The notes under the pieces were generated by a model. It did not search any database, was not told where the DNA came from, and saw only the letters and a list, made by a program, of their open reading frames with translations. From an uncultured Caryophanales bacterium (lineage in GTDB: Bacteria > Bacillota_I > Bacilli_A > RF39 > UBA660), in assembly GCA_947302515.1 (NCBI GenBank), contig CAMYVT010000001.1, positions 1-64,000 on the forward strand: a DNA stretch of 64,000 nucleotides, given 5' to 3'. The position numbers and the translations under genes were made by a program. This document shows, in pieces, positions 1 through 7,281 of this stretch. The number at the start of each line of letters is the position of its first letter. Positions within the stretch are counted from its first letter, which is position 1.

Positions 1-1886
1 TATTCCCAGAAGGATTTAAAAATGAAGTACAAATAATTTCAACAGTATTATCAGTAGATCAAGATTGTTCTCCTGAATTAACAGCAATGTTAGCTTCATC
101 TTTAGCAGTATCTATTTCAAAGATTCCATTCAATGGACCAATCGCAGGTGTTAAAGTTGGTAGAGTTAATGGAGAATTTGTAATTAACCCAACACCAGAA
201 GAATGTGAAATATCAGAATTAGAGTTGACAGTAGCAGGTACTAAAGATGCAATTAATATGGTTGAGTCTTCAGCTAAACAAGTATCTGAAGATGTAATGT
301 TGGAAGCATTAATGTTTGGTCATGAAGCAATCAAGAAATTAATTAGTTTTGAAGAAGAAATAATTAATGATATTGGAGTGGAAAAAATGGAATATGAAAC
401 TCTAACTCCAGAATCAGAATTAATTGAAAGAATCACTAATTTAGTAACTGATAAAATGGATAAAGCTCTAAGAATTAAAGATAAATTAGAGAAATATGCT
501 GCAATAGACGCTATCAAAGAAGAAATGGAAGAATTATTTACAAGTGAAAATGAAGATTCTATGAAAGAAGAAGAGTTAAAAGAATTACTTGTAAAAGTAC
601 AAATGGTAGTATCAGATATTGAATATAAATTATTTAGAAGTATTGTTGTAAAAGAAGGTAAAAGAGCAGATGGAAGAAAAATGGATGAAATTAGACCATT
701 GTCTACTGATATAGATTTACTTCCTAGAACTCATGGATCTGCATTATTTACTAGAGGAGAAACTCAAGCATTATCAATTACTACCTTAGGAGCATTAAAT
801 GAACACCAAATAATTGATGGTTTAGGATTAGAAGATCAAAAGAGATTTATGTTACATTATAACTTCCCACAATTCTCAGTAGGTGAAACAGGAAGATATG
901 GTGCTCCAGGTAGACGTGAAATAGGACATGGTGCTTTAGGAGAAAAAGCCTTAGCACAAGTAATTCCTCCAGAAGAAGAATTTCCATATACAATTAGAGT
1001 TGTATCAGAAATTCTAGAATCTAACGGAAGTTCTTCTCAAGCAAGTATTTGTGCTGGATGTATGTCTTTAATGGCAGCAGGAGTTCCTATTAAAGCCCCA
1101 GTAGCAGGAATTGCTATGGGATTAATTACTCATGAAGATAAATATACAATTCTAACAGATATTCAAGGTATGGAAGATCATTTGGGAGATATGGACTTCA
1201 AAGTAGCTGGTACTGAAGAAGGTATTACAGCACTTCAAATGGATATTAAGATTAGTGGTATTACAGAAGCAATTCTAAAAGAAGCTTTAGCGCAAGCTAA
1301 AAAAGCAAGATTAGAAATCTTAAAAGTAATTAAAAAACAAATTGCAGAACCACGTCCAGAAGTATCTGAATATGCTCCAAAGATGGAAACATTTACTATT
1401 AATCCTGCTAAGATTAAAGATGTTATTGGTAAGGGTGGAGAAATGATTACTAAGATCATTTGTGAAGCATCAAATGTAACAGAAGTAACAAATGTAAATG
1501 CTGTTAAGGTAGAATTAGAAGATGATGGTAGAGTAATTATTTATCACTCAGATAGAGATATTATTAATAAAACAAGAGAAATGATAGAAGAAATTGTAAG
1601 AGAAGTTGAAGTAGGACAAATCTATGAAGCAAAAGTTGTAAAAGTAGAAGACTATGGATGCTTCGTACAATTATGGCCAGGCTGTGAAGGAATGGTACAT
1701 GTATCTCAACTTGCACATGAAAGGGTTGAAAAAGCAAGTGATGTAGTATCAGTAGGAGATGAAATAATAGTTAAAGCTTTAGGTATGGATAAAAAAGGAA
1801 GACAAAACTTCTCAAGAAAAGATGCTCTTCCACAACCAAAAGTAAAAAAAGAAAAGAAAAATGACGAAGAAAAAGAAGATAAATAA
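1..1886 (+). CDS. pnp: Polyribonucleotide nucleotidyltransferase (PNPase), 5' end outside window
   Basis: The reading frame is open from the first bases (codons start at nt 3), so only the N-terminal part of the first RNase PH domain is missing because of the window edge. The visible 627 residues start in RNase PH domain 1 (PFNGPIAGVKVG), continue through the helical linker, the second RNase PH domain (HYNFPQFSVGETG, GRREIGHGAL), a KH domain with the GxxG loop (VIGKGGEMI, from about nt 1400) and an S1 domain (GCFVQLWPGCEGMVHVSQL, from about nt 1615). PNPase degrades RNA phosphorolytically from the 3' end as a trimer. The C-terminus is a short Lys/Glu-rich tail. All family regions are intact. 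The stop codon lies inside a terminator hairpin. Confidence 0.97.
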   Translation, partial: FPEGFKNEVQIISTVLSVDQDCSPELTAMLASSLAVSISKIPFNGPIAGVKVGRVNGEFVINPTPEECEISELELTVAGTKDAINMVESSAKQVSEDVMLEALMFGHEAIKKLISFEEEIINDIGVEKMEYETLTPESELIERITNLVTDKMDKALRIKDKLEKYAAIDAIKEEMEELFTSENEDSMKEEELKELLVKVQMVVSDIEYKLFRSIVVKEGKRADGRKMDEIRPLSTDIDLLPRTHGSALFTRGETQALSITTLGALNEHQIIDGLGLEDQKRFMLHYNFPQFSVGETGRYGAPGRREIGHGALGEKALAQVIPPEEEFPYTIRVVSEILESNGSSSQASICAGCMSLMAAGVPIKAPVAGIAMGLITHEDKYTILTDIQGMEDHLGDMDFKVAGTEEGITALQMDIKISGITEAILKEALAQAKKARLEILKVIKKQIAEPRPEVSEYAPKMETFTINPAKIKDVIGKGGEMITKIICEASNVTEVTNVNAVKVELEDDGRVIIYHSDRDIINKTREMIEEIVREVEVGQIYEAKVVKVEDYGCFVQLWPGCEGMVHVSQLAHERVEKASDVVSVGDEIIVKALGMDKKGRQNFSRKDALPQPKVKKEKKNDEEKEDK

Positions 1887-1898
1887 ATCTTCTTTTTT
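1873..1898 (+). terminator. Intrinsic terminator of pnp
   Basis: An 8-bp stem AAGAAGAT/ATCTTCTT (1873-1880 with 1887-1894) is followed by a T tract. The loop contains the pnp stop codon, so the last codons of the gene form the 5' arm. Confidence 0.8.
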
Positions 1899-1932
1899 GT
1901 GTAAAATAGTAAAAAACAATAGTAAATCATTA

Positions 1933-1948
1933 TATAATGATATATAAT
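1933..1948 (+). promoter_or_regulatory. Candidate promoter of the SipW-type export operon
   Basis: Two TATAAT hexamers lie in tandem (1933-1938 and 1943-1948), 33-48 nt before the first start codon of the operon and just after the pnp terminator. No convincing -35 box is visible, so which hexamer is used is unclear. Confidence 0.5.
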
Positions 1949-1980
1949 TAGAGTATAAGATAATAATAGAGGTGAATTAT

Positions 1981-2604
1981 GTGAAAAGAAGTAATTATTT
2001 TATGATATTAGGAGTTGCCCTTATTATGGTAGTAAGTATTGGTATAGCTTATGCAGCATTAAGTGCTACACTAACAGTTACTACTAATAAGGTAACACAG
2101 AATGTTTATACATGGTCACATACTATGTCATGTTCTAAAACGAGTGATGTTGGTACTAGTTCAACAGGAAGAACTTGTGGAGCTGTAACATCATCAACAA
2201 ATGGAACAACAGCTGTAACAATTGGTGATACAACATTATCAAAACCTGGAGATGGTTGTGTATACAAGTGTACAATCACAAATGCAGGTACAATTGGATC
2301 AAAGATAACTGCAATTGCTCCAACTAAACCATCATCTACAACTTGTACAGCGACAAATGCAGGGACATCAGCAACAGCAAATATGGTTTGTGGAAATATT
2401 ACTTATGGTATTTATGCATCAGCATCTGTATCTGGGACAACAATAACAACGTCAAACTTAACAGTACCTACAGCAGGAATATCAATTGCTGCAGGAGGAA
2501 CTAAAGATGTGTATCTTGTTGTTCAATATACTGGATCATCATTAAATACTTCAGCAGTAACTCAATCAAATGGTAAATTTACATTTACTCTTGCTCAAAA
2601 TTAG
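1981..2604 (+). CDS. Small secreted protein with SipW-type signal (paralog 1 of 4)
   Basis: The protein is about 207 residues. A short basic N-end (MKRSN) is followed by a hydrophobic core and the junction GIAYAALSATLTVTT, similar in style to the TasA/camelysin signals processed by SipW-type peptidases. The mature part is Thr/Ser-rich and predicted to be beta-strand-rich. It shares four spaced Cys with the next paralogs (CGAV, GDGC, TTC and VCGNITY) and has extra Cys of its own. I chose GTG 1981 because AGAGGTGA at 1968-1975 is then 5-8 nt upstream; the in-frame GTG at 1972 lies inside that ribosome binding site. It is first in an operon with a dedicated peptidase gene. A fibre subunit role is plausible by analogy with TasA, but there is no sequence proof. 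Confidence 0.75.
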   Translation: MKRSNYFMILGVALIMVVSIGIAYAALSATLTVTTNKVTQNVYTWSHTMSCSKTSDVGTSSTGRTCGAVTSSTNGTTAVTIGDTTLSKPGDGCVYKCTITNAGTIGSKITAIAPTKPSSTTCTATNAGTSATANMVCGNITYGIYASASVSGTTITTSNLTVPTAGISIAAGGTKDVYLVVQYTGSSLNTSAVTQSNGKFTFTLAQN

Positions 2605-2613
2605 GAGGTTATT

Positions 2614-3201
2614 ATGAAGAAATTAAAAAGTAAAGAATTAAAATTTTTATTATTAGTAGCAGCTATATTTGTAGTTGGTACAGGTATCGCTTTTGCTGCT
2701 TTATCAGCAACTTTAACCATGACATTTGGAAAAATTACACAAAACTCACTATCATGGGATATTGCTTTTCAAGGATCTAGTGCAACACCAACAGTGGGTG
2801 GAACTAGTGATACAGGTAGAAGTTGTGGAACAGCTACAATTACTGCAACATCAGTAACAGTAGCAGATACAACATTATCAAAACCTGGAGATAAATGTAC
2901 ATATGAATTAACTGTAAAAAACAATGGTACAGTTAATGCAAAATTATCAACTATTACTCCAACAGCTCCAACATCAACTGCTTGTGGAACATTATCAGGA
3001 GGTAATATGGTATGCGGAAATATTACTTATAAATTAACAACTGATTCAACTGGTAATACAGTTTTACCAGCAGATACAACTCTAAATGCAGGTGCATCTC
3101 AAACAATGTATTTAGTAATTAGTTATAATTCAAATGCTCTACCTGGATCAGCAATAACACAATCTGGTGCTAAATTTAGTTTAGTATATGATCAAGTATA
3201 G
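2614..3201 (+). CDS. Small secreted protein with SipW-type signal (paralog 2 of 4)
   Basis: This 195-residue protein is a clear paralog of its upstream neighbour. It has a Lys-rich start, a hydrophobic core and the junction GIAFAALSATLTMTFGKIT. It shares the segments TTLSKPGDKC and NMVCGNITYKL and the four-Cys pattern (SCG, DKC, AC, VCG). The conserved strand LSATLT right after the predicted cleavage site is where TasA-type proteins carry their donor strand, so subunit-to-subunit strand exchange is possible (inference). AGGAGG sits 6-11 nt before ATG 2614, and the gap to the previous gene is 9 nt, so the genes are co-transcribed. Confidence 0.78.
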   Translation: MKKLKSKELKFLLLVAAIFVVGTGIAFAALSATLTMTFGKITQNSLSWDIAFQGSSATPTVGGTSDTGRSCGTATITATSVTVADTTLSKPGDKCTYELTVKNNGTVNAKLSTITPTAPTSTACGTLSGGNMVCGNITYKLTTDSTGNTVLPADTTLNAGASQTMYLVISYNSNALPGSAITQSGAKFSLVYDQV

Positions 3202-3213
3202 GAGGTTATAAAA

Positions 3214-3792
3214 ATGGAAGAAAATAGAACAAACAAGCAAACAATAATATTAGTTACATTTTTATGTGCATGCCTTTTTGGTTTAGTAGTTGCATATTCT
3301 GCACTATCAACAACATTAAACATTACTTATGGTACAGTTTCTCAAAACAATTTAACATGGGATGTAGGCTTTGTACCTGGATCAGTAATTGGAACTAAAA
3401 CAGGAACTAATACAGTATGCGGAGAAGCAACAGCAACAACAAATACTGTTTCAATTGCTAATACAACTTTAACAACATTATATGATAAATGTGTTTATAA
3501 ATTTACAGTTAAGAATCAAGGAGATGTTGATGCATTATTATCTTCAATTGCCGCAAAAACTCCAACATCAGTTACATGTAATACTGCAACAACATCAAAA
3601 ATGATATGTGATAATGTTACATATTCATTAGCAACAACTGCAGCAGGAAGTACATTATTACCATCAGGAACAACTTTAACAAAACAAAGTGGTACTTTAG
3701 ATGTATATTTAATAGCTGAATATACAGGAACCGAAACAGGAAGTAGTGTTCAAAATAGTGGTGGATTTACATTAAACTATACACAAAAATAA
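3214..3792 (+). CDS. Small secreted protein with SipW-type signal (paralog 3 of 4)
   Basis: The protein has 192 residues. The signal-like N-terminus ends VVAYSALSTTLNITYGTVS. The mature domain follows the family plan: VCGEAT, YDKCVYKFTVKNQGDVDA, VTCN and MICDNVTYSL, keeping the four Cys that could form two disulfides outside the cell. It is more divergent than paralogs 1 and 2. AGGAGG precedes ATG 3214, and only 12 nt separate it from the previous gene. The function is unknown; being exported and substrate of the operon's peptidase is inferred from the shared signal. Confidence 0.77.
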   Translation: MEENRTNKQTIILVTFLCACLFGLVVAYSALSTTLNITYGTVSQNNLTWDVGFVPGSVIGTKTGTNTVCGEATATTNTVSIANTTLTTLYDKCVYKFTVKNQGDVDALLSSIAAKTPTSVTCNTATTSKMICDNVTYSLATTAAGSTLLPSGTTLTKQSGTLDVYLIAEYTGTETGSSVQNSGGFTLNYTQK

Positions 3793-3833
3793 GTATATAA
3801 AGAATAAGAATAAAAAGAAGGGAGGGGTTAATA

Positions 3834-5507
3834 TTGAATAAGGATACTAATGATTTTTACAATGAAGATGAATTTAATAAAAATAATAATGAAGATATCA
3901 TTAAAGAAGAAATGCAAAATAAATTTAATTTTATAATAGATAAAGATAATAATAAAAAAGAAAAAACAAATAAAGAAAAATCTAAAGTAAAAGATATAGA
4001 TATTGATGCAATTATCAGTAATATCAAAATAGAAGAAAAATCAGATAAAGAAGACAATATAAAAGTAGAAGATATTTCATTTGAAAAAGATAATAATAAA
4101 ATTGATATTAACCCAGAATCTTTAGATGTTAAAACAAAAGAAAAAATAGATATAGAAAAATCTGAAGATGATCTTCAATCTAAGGTAAAAGATATAGAAG
4201 TTGATACAATTAGTGATAATATCAAAATAGAAGAAACAGAAGATAATAAAATTGATATTAACCCAGAGATTTTAGATACTAAACCAAATGAAGAAGAAAC
4301 AATAAATATAGAAGAATCTAATGATGAATATCAACCTAAAGATATAGAAGTTAATACAATTAGTGATAATATTAAAACAGAAGAAAAAGATGAAATTTTA
4401 GATAAAGAAGAAAATTTAAAAATGGAAGATAATTTATTAGAAAAAGATAATAAAATAACTAATAACAACCCAGAGTCTTTAGATAATAAATCAACTATAA
4501 AGTATCACGGCTATAGCTATTATTTAACAACATATGGCATGGTCTTAGTAATATTAATAATTGTATTTATAATAATATCTATTGGATATAATTTTTCTAA
4601 AAAAGAAACACGTCAATATACATATGATTCTAAAGTTAATTATCAAGTATGTTTAAAAGAAAATAATTATTATAAAGATAAATGTTTAAATGAAAATACT
4701 GAGTATATTTCATCTATAACAGATAAAATAAATGTAGACTTTAACTATACAAGTGTATATGAAGATATTCAAAAAAGAAGTATAAAATATTATATTAAGA
4801 CTTCATTAATAATTAAAACAGATAGTGAATCTGCAAAAGAATTATATAAAGATGAGAATAAATTAACTAAAGTAAAGAAATTGAATATAGATAAAAATGT
4901 AGGTGTAATTGCTGAATCAATTACAATTCCTTTTGATGAATATAATAACTATGCTACTAGTTATAAAAATGAATATTCTTTAACTGGAGAAAGTATATTA
5001 CATGTTTCATTAATATTAAAAGAGAAAGATCAAGAAAAAGAAGTATCAAAAGTATCAATTCCATTAACTCAATTAACATATAATATTAATAAAACAGAAT
5101 CTAATAATAAAATAGAAACATATACTGTAAAATCAAATAGTATTATTAAATATTTATTTATACTACTATTAATAATAACAGTATTGGCATTCATATATAC
5201 ATTATATAAGATTGTAAGATTTATAATAAAAACTCTTCCTAAACAATCAAAATATAATAAAAAATTAAATAAAATACTTAATACATATGATAGAGTTATT
5301 ATTACATTAGAGAATAAGAATACAATTATTAATGATAATGAAGTATATACAGTACAAACATTCTTAGAGTTATTAGATGTTAGAGATACAATAGATAAAC
5401 CAATTTTATATTATAAAGTAAATGATATAAAAACAGAATTCTATGTACAAGATGATAATAAAACATATAAATATGTAATGAAAGAATCTGATTTTGAAGA
5501 AAAATAA
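3834..5507 (+). CDS. DUF5305-like two-pass membrane protein with long acidic repeat tail
   Basis: The protein has 557 residues. Residues 1 to about 225 are highly charged and repetitive: variants of KDIEVDTISDNIKIEE and NKIDINPEILD recur two to three times. A membrane helix (about 229-255), an extracytoplasmic domain of about 180 residues (NYQVCLKENNYY, DFNYTSVYE, IPLTQLTYNI) and a second helix (about 436-460) follow, then a cytoplasmic C-end. The two helices with a middle domain of this type resemble DUF5305 proteins, which I recall near SipW-type peptidases; this match is from memory and moderate. The start is TTG 3834, with GGAGGGG ending 7 nt before it. Its place inside the operon suggests a role in secretion or assembly of the small exported proteins. 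Confidence 0.62.
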   Translation: MNKDTNDFYNEDEFNKNNNEDIIKEEMQNKFNFIIDKDNNKKEKTNKEKSKVKDIDIDAIISNIKIEEKSDKEDNIKVEDISFEKDNNKIDINPESLDVKTKEKIDIEKSEDDLQSKVKDIEVDTISDNIKIEETEDNKIDINPEILDTKPNEEETINIEESNDEYQPKDIEVNTISDNIKTEEKDEILDKEENLKMEDNLLEKDNKITNNNPESLDNKSTIKYHGYSYYLTTYGMVLVILIIVFIIISIGYNFSKKETRQYTYDSKVNYQVCLKENNYYKDKCLNENTEYISSITDKINVDFNYTSVYEDIQKRSIKYYIKTSLIIKTDSESAKELYKDENKLTKVKKLNIDKNVGVIAESITIPFDEYNNYATSYKNEYSLTGESILHVSLILKEKDQEKEVSKVSIPLTQLTYNINKTESNNKIETYTVKSNSIIKYLFILLLIITVLAFIYTLYKIVRFIIKTLPKQSKYNKKLNKILNTYDRVIITLENKNTIINDNEVYTVQTFLELLDVRDTIDKPILYYKVNDIKTEFYVQDDNKTYKYVMKESDFEEK

Positions 5508-5519
5508 TAGGGGGCTATT

Positions 5520-6119
5520 ATGATTAGAAAAAAAAGATTTGTAATAGTTTTAATAGTAGTAGTTGTAGTATTATTATTAAGTGTTTCTATTGCTTATGCA
5601 GCACTTAGTTCTACACTTACAATTACAACCCAAAAGATTACTCAACAAGTATTAACATGGGATATAGGATTTAATCCTGGAACAGTAACATGTACAGTAG
5701 TTACTAATAATTCAGGATTAACATCTTGTGGAACTGCAACAGTAACAGCAACAACAATTTCTGGAATAGATGCGATAGTTTCAGAAGCGGGAGATAAATG
5801 TGCGTGTACTTTTACAATATTAAATAAAGGGTCAATTGCCGGTAAAATAAGTACAATTAATATTACTAAACCAGAAAATACAACATGTACAACAAGTGGT
5901 AGTACAATGACTTGTGGAAATATTGTTTATAAATTGCATTATAGTACAGCAAGCAGTACATCACTAGTAAGTGTAAATGATACAATAGCAGCTCAATCAG
6001 GATCAACTCCAACAAGTAAAACAGTTGTCCTAACAATAGAACATTCAAGTTCTACAGGACCTACAAATGATGTATATCAAAGAGGTTTTGCTTATAACAT
6101 TTTATATACACAAAACTAA
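5520..6119 (+). CDS. Small secreted protein with SipW-type signal (paralog 4 of 4)
   Basis: The protein has 199 residues. The N-terminus MIRKKRF plus a Val/Leu-rich core ends in VSIAYAALSSTLTITTQKIT, matching the other paralogs. The mature part has TSCGTATV, AGDKCACTFTILNKGSIAG, TTC and MTCGNIVYKL, that is the same four Cys positions plus one extra Cys next to the second. The C-end contains a Ser/Thr-rich stretch before a final strand ending YTQN, similar to paralogs 1 and 3. It lies 12 nt after the DUF5305-like gene and 17 nt before the peptidase gene. Confidence 0.77.
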   Translation: MIRKKRFVIVLIVVVVVLLLSVSIAYAALSSTLTITTQKITQQVLTWDIGFNPGTVTCTVVTNNSGLTSCGTATVTATTISGIDAIVSEAGDKCACTFTILNKGSIAGKISTINITKPENTTCTTSGSTMTCGNIVYKLHYSTASSTSLVSVNDTIAAQSGSTPTSKTVVLTIEHSSSTGPTNDVYQRGFAYNILYTQN

Positions 6120-6136
6120 TAAAAAGGGAGGGCCAT

Positions 6137-7279
6137 ATGAAACACTCTACAAAGATGTTATTGATAGAAATTGGCATCATAGTTGCCTCTCTTTTTTGTT
6201 TGTTTATTTTTAATATTAATTATTATGTATATTTAGCCATTTTATTAGTATCTGCATTAATAATACATTTTTTATTAAAACCAGAAAAAAGGACAGAAAG
6301 ATTTAATACTGAAATAATATTAATAATAGTAATATCATTACTCTTTTATTATGCAATAACTTACTTTTTTGGTTTCTTTACTGGTTTTTATTATTCAACC
6401 TATAGTAAAAGTATATTAGGTATTTTAAGAAACATAGTATTTGCCTTAATAATAATTATTTCAATAGAAAATATAAGAGAAGATTTAATTAAAAATAATG
6501 CTTATCATAAATCAATAGTATTATTAACTCCAATTATATGTTGCATATTAGAAATACCATCATTACTTAGTTTAAATGTATTAAGTTCAAGAGTAGATGT
6601 TTTTTATGCTTTTTTAGTATTAATATTACCTTCTATTACTAAAAATGTAGCATTAACATATATAACTTATAAATCTAATAAAACAAGTAGTATTACTTAT
6701 CAATTATTAAAAACAATACCATTATATTTATTACCATCATTTCCTAATTTTGGAGAATTCTTAGAAATAGTAATAAATATGTTATTACCAGTAATTGTAT
6801 TAATACTAGTTGCTAATATAGCTAATGTTAAATTTGAAAAAATAAAAAATAGTAGAAAATTGGTTTTTAGTAATGTAATTACTAAAATAATAAATACAAT
6901 AATGCTTATACTTATAATAATAATATTATATTTAACAAGTAATTTATTCAGATATTATTCTTTAGCAATAGGATCTATTTCAATGAAAGGCTCTATTAAT
7001 AAAGGTGATGTTGTTATTATTGATAAAAAATATAAATCTATTAAGAAAAATGATGTAATTGCTTTTAATGAGCAAGGAAAAGTAGTAGTACATAGAGTAG
7101 TAAAAGTAATAAACGATTCTAAAGAAAAAAGCTATAAAACAAAAGGAGATTTCAATAAAAACGTTGATAGTTGGGTAGTTAAAAAAGATGCTATCGTTGG
7201 TAAAGAAGTAGTAAGAATAAAATGGATAGGATGGCCAACAGTTTTATTAAGTGAAGCTCTACAACAAAAGGAGGATTAA
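6137..7279 (+). CDS. SipW-type (S26B) signal peptidase with extra membrane domain
   Basis: The protein has 380 residues. The C-terminal third carries an S26 signal peptidase domain of the archaeal/ER/SipW kind: catalytic Ser282 in ISMKGSINKGDVVII, His319 in VVVHRVV in place of the bacterial Lys, and Asp residues 338 and 344 in KGDFNKNVD, then IVGKEVVRIKWIG. The first 275 residues hold about seven to eight hydrophobic segments, far more than the one or two of classical SipW (about 190 residues). It is placed among its probable substrates. GGGAGGG precedes ATG 6137. It should cleave the AYA/ALS junction of the paralogs at the outer membrane face. The role of the additional membrane region is unknown. 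Confidence 0.85.
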   Translation: MKHSTKMLLIEIGIIVASLFCLFIFNINYYVYLAILLVSALIIHFLLKPEKRTERFNTEIILIIVISLLFYYAITYFFGFFTGFYYSTYSKSILGILRNIVFALIIIISIENIREDLIKNNAYHKSIVLLTPIICCILEIPSLLSLNVLSSRVDVFYAFLVLILPSITKNVALTYITYKSNKTSSITYQLLKTIPLYLLPSFPNFGEFLEIVINMLLPVIVLILVANIANVKFEKIKNSRKLVFSNVITKIINTIMLILIIIILYLTSNLFRYYSLAIGSISMKGSINKGDVVIIDKKYKSIKKNDVIAFNEQGKVVVHRVVKVINDSKEKSYKTKGDFNKNVDSWVVKKDAIVGKEVVRIKWIGWPTVLLSEALQQKED

Positions 7280-7281
7280 TT

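Noticed and set aside
1..86. pnp as a truncated gene
   Set aside because: The frame runs unbroken to the window edge with matching family sequence, so only the window cuts it.
3857..5500. Antisense open frames across the acidic DUF5305-like gene and many other genes
   Set aside because: They are mirror frames of AT-rich coding sequence, lack ribosome binding sites and give Leu/Ser/Ile/Phe-biased proteins.
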